Assembly (NCBI GenBank): GCA_911728435.2
Contig: OU452198.1
Location: forward strand, 35,555,902-35,619,901
DNA: 64,000 nt
Source of the DNA: Apoderus coryli
Lineage: Eukaryota > Arthropoda > Insecta > Coleoptera > Attelabidae
Direction of reading: 5' to 3'
The position numbers and the translations under genes were made by a program. Every line of letters starts with the position of its first letter. Positions within the stretch are counted from its first letter, which is position 1. A model generated the notes under the pieces. That model was not told the DNA's origin, did not search any database, and saw only the letters and a program-made list of their open reading frames with translations. Shown in pieces: positions 1 to 9,400 of the stretch.

Positions 1-764
1 ATTGTTGTATAGAGGTTTGTTTAACCTGCATTCGTAACATCTCTTGTTACTATTTTTTTAAACGGTGTGGTCTCAAAAAAAAAATTAAAAATTAAAAATT
101 AAATCAAAAAAACAGTCAAAAGTCAATTTTTTAAAATACAACCTGTGTTTTGGTAATTTTATCTAATGTGACATTAAAAATAAAGAATTTTATTAGATAT
201 CGAAAACCTAGGTTTCGAGATTTTCACAAGGTCACATTTTTGTTTACAAATGACCTACTCAATTATGAAAATATACAAGGAGAAATTTAAATAAAATGTT
301 AAATTCGAAAAACTTTAGGATATGACCAAAGTAAACTGTTAGAAGAGAGTTTGCAGATTTAATTTTTATTAATTTTTTCCTAATTTAATTTCAACTTGAT
401 TAAATTTTGAACTAAAATATATCAAAAAACTTCTTGATGTAACCTATTCGTTTTTTTTTACTAAAGTAGTTGTGGACCATTAAAAGCAGAGGTAGACAAT
501 CAATTTTAAGCACTTTAAGAATGCAAAAAACTATATTTGTGTTTGCTAAGCGTTTTCCTGTTTTTTTTAACTGCCTGTATGCTGTTTTACGAGAAGCAGG
601 GTTAAGTTCCCAATAGTTGCCATTTCTGCCATAGATTTTATAATTACATAGAGTATGTCGCTTAATGTTATTATAAAAGTGTATTATTTTGTTTTTTGAT
701 ATATTTTTTTTTTCTGAGGAAAATAAAATTCTTTATTATTAATAAAATATAAAATCAAACTAAC

Positions 765-932
765 CTGCAATAAGCAAAAATATTTGAGTGTCTAGATTTA
801 TTTCGGGTTGTAACAGTATCGCTGTTGGTTGTTTCTTCGCAAGTTTTGCTTCTTTTCATCAACATTTCCATTGTTTGGAATGAATTACGAATAAATTACA
901 TTATTGCTATACTCGTTACAGGAAAACTCCAT
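765..932 (-). CDS. Exon-like cassette with conserved 35-codon frame, copy A
   Basis: On the minus strand this segment starts after a good acceptor (CTTTTCCAG) at 932 and ends at a GTTAGT donor just below 765. An ATG at 871 opens a frame of 35 codons plus 2 nt to the donor, beginning MEMLMKRSKTCEE and ending SNIFAYC. The same 107-nt ATG-to-donor interval, with no indels, is present in copies B (6968-7074) and C (14514-14620), although neighbouring cassettes differ by indels. I do not recognise the peptide. It is basic and Thr/Ser-rich with no signal peptide or membrane segment. The exon that should follow lies below 765 and could not be identified. It could be the first coding exon of a duplicated gene or a fossil of one. 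Confidence 0.4.
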
Positions 933-1711
933 CTGGAAAAGCAATTGGTTTTAATTTTAACAGTCAATACAAAATTATTTATTAACCAACCTGTTTAAAG
1001 TATATGACGTTTGAGAATTCCTAAATTGGTTTTGTGAATATAATCTGAGAGTTGATTAAGGCTGCTCTATGGAAATGCTAATACTTGTCTCTTTTAATAA
1101 TGTAAAATCAAATTCCAATTATTAAAATTATAATTCCACATGAGAATGGACTACTTTTTCAAATTACTTCTATCTTTATTGACATTTATTTATGATTAGG
1201 TAAGTTTTAATTTGAAATCCGGTGATAAAAACAGACTTAAATTTTTAAAATATTTGTGATATGAAAGTTGTGTGTAAACATAACCAAAAATGAGTTTTAA
1301 ACGACGACTTGGTTTTGTTAAACTTAATATTTGGAAACAAATTTTGAATTTTATTACTTCAAAAAAAGAGCAGCCTTAAATAAAGTTCTTCCTATTGATT
1401 ACTGTAGTATCTTTTCTGTCTGCCATGGTTCTGAAATACTTTTACTCGAGAGCACTTCTGCAAAAAAAAGTAAAATTATTATAAATAAGTTGAACACACA
1501 CACCTATAGGTATGTTATTTCCATGGACAACTTATATTATATATATATTATTATATTTTTTAAATAGTTTAGAAGAAAATTTAAAAATGGTATAAATAAT
1601 AATCAGATGTGAGCAGCTATTAATTTTTCGTGGGATAACTGTTATTTCTAACAGGATGATTTTAAAAAATACCACTTCTATATCTACAAATATTTTTCAA
1701 TTGACTTACAC

Positions 1712-1952
1712 CTCAAAATCGTCGAATATGCTTCAAAACCAGGAGCCATGTTGCAATTGTCCAATTGAAATCTTGATATTTTCGTTTCTTTCGATAATAC
1801 AATCACGAGTCGAGCTACTTTTTAATTTAACGACAACGACTTCGAAAATCGCAATTGACACCTCAAAAACTCACAAACGTCCACAGTTCCGAGGAGCAAA
1901 TAACACTTTAACATTTACGCGTTACCGGCGAACGTTGCTTGATTTAAAATAT
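1712..1952 (-). other. Exon-like cassette with short ATG frame, copy A
   Basis: Minus-strand segment bounded by a TTTGTTACAG acceptor at 1953-1954 and a GTGTAAGT donor at 1704-1711. Most of it has stops in all frames and looks like a 5' untranslated exon. An ATG at 1749 opens 13 residues (MAPGFEAYSTILR) that run into the donor. In copy C, splicing to the next cassette (acceptor TTTTTTTGCAG) keeps the frame open for a further stretch. Copies A and B have an in-frame stop from a CAA/TAA difference. Equivalent cassettes: 7908-8148 and 15457-15684. Confidence 0.4.
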
Positions 1953-2070
1953 CTGTAACAAAGAAAGTATTGTTTAGTTATCAACTTAAACGGTTTATTT
2001 TGTTGTTGTTTTTTTTGAAATATAAAATCATTATGCCAAATATTAATGAATTTATTTGAAGAGTACATAC

Positions 2071-2152
2071 CATGTGACTAAACACTTCTGCATTAAACTC
2101 CACTCCTCCATTCCATGCTTAACCTTAACTAAACTAGGGCCTATGGGCACTC
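2071..2152 (-). other. Exon-like cassette, 82 nt, copy A
   Basis: Minus-strand segment with an ATTTCAG acceptor at its 2152 end and a GTATGT donor at its 2071 end. Equivalent segments are 8262-8350 (89 nt) and 15796-15882 (87 nt). The length differences (+7 and +5) are not multiples of three, so if transcribed it is probably untranslated or frameshifted. Confidence 0.35.
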
Positions 2153-3367
2153 CTGAAATGTACAAAAAAAAATTGTTTTAATAATTTATACAGTCGTTTA
2201 AAAGTAAGTTATGAATAAAGTCAGTTTAAGACATGGGTTTAGTGACAAGTATTTACAACTACTTTTAGAAATTAGGTACAGGATTTAAATTTAAATATGT
2301 TGATCTAATCAAGTAAAACTATAAATCAAAAAATATTTTCCGTATAACTCGCTCGCCGGGCTGGTTAATTGTCCTGCAGCTCTAAAAAACTCCTTTTTTG
2401 GAATTTTTTTCTTATATGATCAATAAGTAGACTATTATAAACATAACTAGCTGTGGTCTTAAGCAAAATCATAAGATTTCAGGGAAATTTTGTTTGATAT
2501 ACTTAAAGTAAATAATAATAAAAGTTTATAATTTATAACTGAAATATGAACTAGGCTTCATTATACATACAAATTTCATAATATGCTACTCTCGTTATTT
2601 CATATATTATTATACGAATATCACAAAAATGTTTAACTTGGCCTCTTTTCAACGCATTTTAAGTAACAAAAAGTTTGCAAGATAAAGAAATATACAGCAA
2701 ATTAAAAATTGCTATTTACAAACATATTTTAATAACAGCAAAATGGCAAGATTATGTAGAAAAACAAAATAATTTTTTACCAAAAAAAAATCCTTTAAGA
2801 GTCAAGAAATTATCAAACCACCTTCGTGTAATATAATGCATATATCCGTCACAAAGTACGGGCTTCGCCTGTCTAATTAGTAATCACATCGAAAAAAATT
2901 CGAAAAAGTAGTTATATCCTGCTGCAGGCTGATAGTACCCACTCTGTTCGCTCTTAAAAAGTTATCAATATTAAAATTAAAATAACTTACACCTAATACG
3001 CCTTCCTGTGCTTATACTCCTGCATACCATTTTCCATACCAATACTACTACGCTTCACGTAGATCAAATCACTATTTTTTTCGCAAAGCAACACTTTTGG
3101 ATTAAAAACGTAAGTAGCTCGACACATTAGAAATCACATAACGCACTTTTTCACATATTATTATAACACATATCTGCAAAATAAAAAAATAGAAAATGTA
3201 GTAATATCAATTTGATCAAGATCAAAAACTTAAGACCCTATAACCCACGGTAGCTATTGCCAAATAATGATCATGTACACAAAAATATCTTCTAGAAACT
3301 ATAACACACCATTGCAGTTGACCGATAGATTGTATAATGATGAAAATGTATAAATCATAAAAAAATT

Positions 3368-4380
3368 ATTTATTATTAATAATATATCACAGAAAAAAAA
3401 AACTTGGTTTATACAAATAAAAAATATTATTTTGAGGTGAATTTGCTAGTTTTCGCAAAATTTTTGTTAAAGTAGTAAATGTAGTTATCAAGTATGAGTA
3501 GCTACATTATCTAAAAACGACAATTTTTCCTGCTAAGCTGATATCTTCTCATCTAAACGAGACTTGTATGTGCATTAGTTAAATAAGATTTCAAATTTGA
3601 ACCTATATAAAATTTTATTTGCGCTAAATGAGTTCGGTATTCTGCTTGAATTAGGTATTGTACACCTACAGATTTCCATACGTACCCACTTAGGTGTAGC
3701 TATTATTATTAAGAAAATACTTAATGAGGTAATTAGGTAGGTACCTATACGTACCTAACTATTCTCAAAAATCGTTTTATGAAACCCAAAACTAAATTAG
3801 TTCTAATAGGAACATATACCTACCTACCTATAAATTTTATTTATCTGCTTTAGTATATTAATGGACCTAGGTATGTGCATTATAATATTTAAGTATAAAT
3901 AAAATTTTAACAACTAAGTACATAGCTAAAATAGGCACTGATTTAATTAAATCTGTGTAATAGTTATTTTACCTAATACTTCTCATTTACGAAATTTCTA
4001 TCCTCCAAAATATCGAATTATTTTATCTGGTAGAGATAGGAACCTATAGTTGTCTACATAAGTCGTCATTCTATTCCAACCAACGGTTATTCCCCGTTCT
4101 ACCTAATGTGTTTGTCCCCGCTGCTAGTCGACGTACCTAAAACCCTTTGTAGAGCGGTTGCCGACAACAACATCTTCTATGTGTACCGCTTGTACCTAGC
4201 GCGTCTCGCTTGGTGTAGAGGGAGGGGGTTTCATTTTGGTATTTTTTGATTACAGTCTTGGCGTCGCTCTAACTAGGCTTTAGTTATTTTGCGTTTTGTG
4301 TTCTAATCTGAAGATATTTCAATTTCAAAATTTGATCTATTGATAGTATATACCTAGGTATTGATCTCCCAATTTCTACA
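3368..4380. other. Gene-free stretch with GGTACCTA-rich tract and a more GC-rich segment
   Basis: No coding potential seen from 3368 to about 4380. Between about 3640 and 4000 the sequence is full of short words such as TAGGTACCTA and TACCTACC, a low-complexity composition known from aphid and lepidopteran genomes. Positions 4080-4240 are clearly more GC-rich than their surroundings and lie just upstream of the probable first exon at 4493, so they may include its promoter. No TATA box or initiator is claimed. Confidence 0.4.
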
Positions 4381-4492
4381 AGTGGTGAGGACGGATTATA
4401 CAGATACAGTAACAGATATTAACCAATGTGCATCCAAGTGTAGTGATTAGTTTGGCGTGTTGAGTTTTGTTAAATATATATTATTAATATCT

Positions 4493-4556
4493 ATGGAGGA
4501 AACAAAAGAAATATTAATTAGCTGGAATCTGGGGGAGCTCGTTGACACTTTTCTCG
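4493..4556 (+). CDS. Probable first coding exon of a plus-strand host gene
   Basis: An ATG at 4493 opens 21 codons (beginning MEETKEILISWNLGELVDTF) that end in a strong donor, CTCG followed by GTAAGTAA at 4557. The reading is dense in charged and hydrophobic residues and resembles the start of a SAM-type helical domain, where a Trp-Asn-Leu helix start is common. That resemblance is an impression, not a search result. The upstream 4380-4492 could be 5' untranslated sequence, and the relatively GC-rich 4080-4240 could be promoter. The next exon was not found. A TTTCAG acceptor near 5086 gives a frame that stops after about a dozen residues, so it is not convincing. Confidence 0.45.
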
Positions 4557-5239
4557 GTAAGTAAATTATTATTGTTTAATTATTTACTTTTATAATTTTA
4601 CGACCAATGCAAACAATGTTATTTCATGGCAATAGCAAATATTATAACTTTTGGCAATAGATACCTATCTACAGACGTATTATTTAGTGCTTACTTAATC
4701 ATAATTTAAAATACTTTTTCTACTTTAATCATTTTTAATATGGTGGAGGCAAAATTCCTTATCATTTACAGCAACTAAACAATAGTTTAGATGGGTTCAC
4801 GATAATATATTTAATTTGCCAGGGACGGATTAATTTTTAGCAAATTAATGCAGTTTTTCAAAAGAAGTTACATAAATATTTTAGCTAGGTATGACTTTTT
4901 TCTTTCTTTTGTAAAGGTAGGTATGTATTTGTTTGTTTACCATTTTCCCAATGTCTGTGAATTAGGAGTTGTGGATTGGAATTGTCTTATCATTCCTCGT
5001 ACGTACCGGTAGAATCTGTTATTTTACTTAGTTTCCTCATAAGGAATCTAAAGTTTCTTTGATAATTTTTTTTTGTTTCAGCGTCATTGTTTTTCGGAAA
5101 AACTCGATTTTTTTTTTAAATAGCCAATACATTTTAGGTTTATTTGTCCCCAAATTAGATAACTACCTAGTACCTAGTTAGTAGATCTTGAAATGTATAA
5201 TATTTATAGTAGAAAATGAATTAGGTATAAACTATATTT

Positions 5240-6060
5240 TACAAGGCCGTATTTTTTTTTAAGAAAATGCAATTTTTTTGCGATTTTAGTTTTTATTGAT
5301 TTCTGACGTTATTTTTACTGATATAAAAAACTTAAAAGCTCTCATTGTTACTTTTTTATGAGAAAAATATAGCGTTTACAAATTTTCATTACGACGTTTC
5401 GTTTTTGAAAAACCATCAACTTCGATTTTTTAAATACGGCCCTCGATTTTTTATTGTTAAATTTAAAGCCATTTTCAAAACAAAAATAGATGTAACGGAA
5501 TGGTTTCAACAAGTTTTCAGTATTTTTAGCTGTTATTTAAACTTCAAGAAAAATCGCCATAGTTTGGCACTTATTTTGCGTAAAAGAAAGAAAGGCGTTT
5601 CTTTAATAATTTCAAAAAGCACAAAAATTTTAACTAAATTTAAAAAACTGCGTACAGAATAAAATGTGCTGACAGAAATAAATTGGCAAATAATAATAAA
5701 TAATTTTGATTAACGTCGAAAGAATTTTATTGCAAAAATTACTAATTAGGTATATACTCTGCATTCAGTCAGTTAAGTCCCAAACTATGGCGATTTTTCT
5801 TGAATAAGTTTAAATATCAACTAAAAATATTGAAAAGTTGTTTAAACCACCTATTTTTGAATTGAAAATGGCTTTACATTTAACAATAGAAAATCAAGGG
5901 CCGTATTTAAAAAATCGAAGTTGATGGTTTTTCGAAAACGAAACGTCGAGTCTCCTCAAAAAGCAACAATGAGAAAGTGCTTTTCATTTTTTTATATATC
6001 TGTAAAAATAATGTCTGAAATCAATAAAAACTAATATCGCAAAAAATTGATTTTTAGAAA
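5240..6060. repeat. Long inverted repeat (foldback element)
   Basis: Two arms, roughly 5250-5575 and 5775-6050, are reverse complements of each other with moderate divergence. Examples are the CCATCAACTTCGATTTTTTA word on the left and its complement on the right. Together they could form a hairpin of about 300 bp around a 200-bp loop. The 105-codon open frame at 5345-5662 lies inside the left arm, is dominated by Phe, Lys and Ile, and is best read as chance coding in AT-rich repeat DNA. A related sequence occurs near 29860-29910. Confidence 0.7.
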
Positions 6061-6384
6061 TTCTCGAAAACTGCTAAATTTACTTTACTTTTGAAAACAC
6101 CATTTAAAATGTGTTTAAATTGTACAACTTTTCTCTAAGTTAACCGACATTGTCACTCCGACCGTTTCCAAGATCAACCAACCCTAGTTGTTTATGTGCT
6201 GAGCAATATTCTCAGGAATTCCGGCAAAGGATTCAGCCGCATTATACCTACCCACTTTAACATGTGTAGATTGAAATTTGACTATATATACCTAGCTTAT
6301 ATTATACCTAATACAAGATTTTCAGTAGGCTTAAGTTTATTTTAAAAAAATAAATAAATAAGAGTCGCACTAAAAACCTGATGG

Positions 6385-6934
6385 TGGTTCAGATAAAAAA
6401 AACGTAAGCACCACAGGGATCCCCAAATCTTGTCTACCCCTTCTAGAAAAAATTAGTAAAGAGAGAACCAAACACTATTTGTCATTTAAATAAAAATATT
6501 GTATGTTAGCAAAGTTTATTAGTTATTTTAGTAATGTAGAAAAATTTACTGGATAGACATTAAACGAGTATCATCACTAAAATAACTAATAAACTTTGCT
6601 AGCATACAATATACTTTTATTTAAATGACAAATAGTGTTTGTCTCTCCCAGACAAGGAGCATATGTAAACTATTCAAGAATATTATCTAAATGACATAAT
6701 GTCTATCCAGTAAATTTTTCTACATTTCTAAAATTACTAATAAACTTTGCTGGCATACAATATATTTTTATTTAAATGACAAAAAGTGTTTGTCTCTTTT
6801 AGACAAGAAGCATATGTAAACTATTCAAGAATATTATCTAAATGACAATGTCTATCCAGTAAATTTTTCTAGAAGGGGTAGACAAGGTTTTGGCTGTCCC
6901 TGTGGTGCTTACGTTTTTTATCTATCTGAACCAA
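6385..6934. mobile_element. Foldback miniature element with about 70-bp inverted ends
   Basis: The ends read TGGTTCAGATAAAA at 6385 and its reverse complement at 6934. The match continues inwards through the words AACGTAAGCACCACAGGGA and TTCTAGAAGGGGTAGACAAG. The interior is a tandem or inverted duplication of a unit of about 190 bp that contains CAAAGTTTATTAGT, CTATCCAGTAAATTTTTCTA and ATTTAAATGACAAA words. No coding region. It abuts the truncated start of block copy B. Confidence 0.65.
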
Positions 6935-6954
6935 GGTTTTTTTTTCTGTGTATA

Positions 6955-8400
6955 AAAGGAAACTAACCTGCAGTAAGCAAAAATATTTGAGTGTCTAGAT
7001 TCATTTCGGGTTGTAACAGTATCGCAGTTGGGTGTTTCTTCGCAAGTTTTGCTTCTTTTCATCAACATTTCCATTGTTTGGAATGAATTACGAATGAATT
7101 ACATTATTGCTATACTCGTTACAGGAAAACTCCTTCTGCAAAAGCAATTGGTTTTAATTTCAACGGTCAATACAAAATTATTCATCAACCAACCTGCTTA
7201 ACCTAATTAATGCTCGAGAATTCCTAAATTGGTTTTGTGGCTTTGTGATGTTCATTATATCGATCAATATAATCTGAGAGTTGATTAAGGCTGCTCTATG
7301 GAAATGCTAATACTTGTCTCTTTTAATAATGTAAAATAAAATTCCAATTATTGAAATTATAATTCCACATAACAATTGACTACTGTTTCAAATTACTTGT
7401 CTCTTTATTGAAATTTATTTACGATTAAATTTTCATTTGAAGCCCGGTGATAAAAACAAACTTAAAATTTTGAAACCTTTATAATATTAAAGTTGTGTAT
7501 AAGCAAAATGGATTTAAAACGACTTGATTTTGTTAAGCTTAACTAAAATAATTTCTTTTAGAACTTCAAAAAGAGCAGCCTTAAATAATTTTCTTCATGT
7601 TGATTACTGTAGTATATTTTCTGTCTGTCATGGTTCTGAAATACTTTTACTCGAGAGCACTTCTGCAAAAAAAAGTAAAACTATTATAAATAAGTTGAAC
7701 ACAGGGGTATATGTTATCTGCGTAGACAACTTTAGATAATTTTTGAATATTTAAATAGATTTGCACAATTATTAATTTGGTTACATTTGTAAAATGAGTG
7801 TGATTGTAAAAGAAAATTTAAAAATGTTATAAATAATAATCATCTATTAATCTTTTGTGGGATAACTGTTAATTCTAACAGACTGATTTTTTTCAATTGA
7901 CTTACACCTCAAAATCGTCGAATATGCTTCAAAACCAGGAGCCATGTTGCAATTGTCCAATTGAAATCTTGATATTTTCGTTTCGTTCGATAATAGAATC
8001 ACGAGTCGAGCTACTTTTTAATTTAACGACAACGACTTCGAAAATCGCAATTGACACCTCAAAAACTCACAAAAGTCCACGGTTCCGAGGAGCAAATAAC
8101 ACTTTACTATTTACGCGTTACCGGCGAACGTTGTATGATTTAAAATATCTGTAACAAAGAAAGTATTGTTTAGTTATCAACTTCAGCCGATTATTTTTTT
8201 GTTTTGTTTTTCGAATATACATTATGCCAAATATTAATGACTTAATTTGAAGATTACATACCATGTGACTAAACACTTCTGCATTAAACTCCACTCCTCC
8301 ATTCCATTCCATGCTTAACCTTAAAACTAAACTAGGGCCTATGGGCACTCCTGAAATGTAAAAAAAAAGTATTTTAACAAATTATACAGTCATTGAAAAG
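6955..8400 (-). repeat. Block copy B, first part
   Basis: Matches copy A from about 755 to 2200. It starts inside the unit, so the first 750 bp of copies A and C are missing here. The match resumes at 12640-13285. Between the two parts lie about 1 kb of other sequence (8400-9400) and a truncated LINE (about 9400-12195). Carries the minus-strand cassettes at 6968-7135, 7908-8148 and 8262-8350. Confidence 0.7.
6968..7135 (-). CDS. Exon-like cassette with conserved 35-codon frame, copy B
   Basis: Same structure as at 765-932: acceptor (TTTTGCAG) at 7136-7137, ATG at 7074, GTTAGT donor just below 6968, and exactly 107 nt from ATG to donor. Relative to copy A the peptide differs at three residues (T to P, S to C, K to E) with one silent change. 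That pattern does not show strong purifying selection. Confidence 0.4.
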
Positions 8401-9400
8401 CAATTGATAATGTCTTTGAGATGGGAACAAATGGTCAGGATACTTATATTCAAAGATGCCTTAGGCTGACATAATTTACAATATTTAAAAATCAAACAGA
8501 TCAAAATAATTGCCCGTTGATAAATATCCCTTAGTTGTTAAGCACCCCACGTTTTTAAGCATGTATATGGTTTGTGACTTCATTTTTCTTATTGCTTTTG
8601 TTATTAGATACATTTAAAATAATTTTTGCAACCAAACCATCTAGTAGGTATATAGAAATCAGATTGACATCCCTATAGAACCTACCCCCTTGATAAAATT
8701 ACGGCGTTATCGAAACATGTAAAATAAAATATATAAATAAATTAGAAATTGGGTTACTTCGATGAAAGTTTTTTTATTATTATATATTTTTGACGAGTTA
8801 TTGAGTAATCTAAGAGAAATTACATATTTTGACGATTAAATGATTCCTGCCGATGGCATTGTGGTGAGGCTGAATTTTGTAGAAATTGTTTCTCAGATTC
8901 ATCCAGATGTACATGTATGTAAAATTACCAGAGTTGAAAGAAAATCTTGAATTCATTCGTAATATGGGCTGGCATTGGGTTTTTCAAAAAATTGCTTCTA
9001 TAAATAATTCTGTGTGCTATAAAATTACCGGCGTTGAAAGAAAATTTTGAATTACTGTTCTTTTTTAAATAATTATATGTCATTCGTAACATGGGCTTGC
9101 ATTGGGTTTTTCAGAAAATTGGTTCTATAATTAATTCTGTGAGAAGAAATCAATTCAAAAACATCGCAATAAAATAAACAAAAGACTGATGATGAAAGTT
9201 TTGACATGCTAGAAACGTAATCACAAAGATTTAAAATATTTCAAAACATATCATAATGTTGATTGGTTGCTTAGTTAAGATTCATTTAAGAAAGGTGATT
9301 CTGTTTCAAGCGATTCGATTAGTGCTCTACCGAACAACTATTCATTTAAAATTCATTTATGTCTAAATAGGCAAATATGGGCAAACATTTTGACTGGAGT
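8401..9400. other. Stretch without recognisable gene
   Basis: No supported coding region. At 8690-8722 there is a degenerate member of the hammerhead-like motif family (TTGATAA, a short stem, then CGAAACATGTA). A CTGATGA...GAAACG pair near 9187-9220 is weaker because its stem II is poor. Two related words around 8930-8960 and 9020-9050 (ACCGGCGTTGAAAGAAAATTTTGAATT and a variant) indicate a small local duplication. Confidence 0.3.

Larger units (their letters stand above)
1..3367 (-). repeat. Block copy A of a triplicated 3-4 kb unit with exon-like cassettes
   Basis: This stretch matches 13613-17850 (copy C) and, in two pieces, 6955-8400 plus 12640-13285 (copy B), all in the same orientation. 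The left edge of the window may cut the copy. On the minus strand it contains the same ordered cassettes as the other copies: a 5' cassette ending at a GTGTAAGT donor (2993-3040), an 82-nt cassette (2071-2152), a cassette ending at another GTGTAAGT donor (1712-1952), one starting after a polypyrimidine-AG acceptor near 1473, and one with a 107-nt open frame (765-932). Copy A has a 1-nt insertion in the first cassette that breaks its short frame. Whether this is a duplicated gene, a non-coding transcript locus or a repeat that carries exons is open. Confidence 0.75.

Noticed and set aside
1331..1567. Plus-strand frame (CSIFSVCHGSEILLLES) found in the three blocks
   Set aside because: The antisense strand has better signals (TTTGCAG acceptor and an ATG cassette), and the plus-strand frame is not kept intact in all three copies.
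5345..5662. 105-codon open frame
   Set aside because: Lies in one arm of a long inverted repeat, is rich in Phe, Lys and Ile, and has no motif; best explained as chance in AT-rich repeat DNA.
9187..9225. Hammerhead-like CTGATGA...GAAACG near the LINE start
   Set aside because: No good stem II between the boxes and no stem I pairing; likely chance or very decayed.
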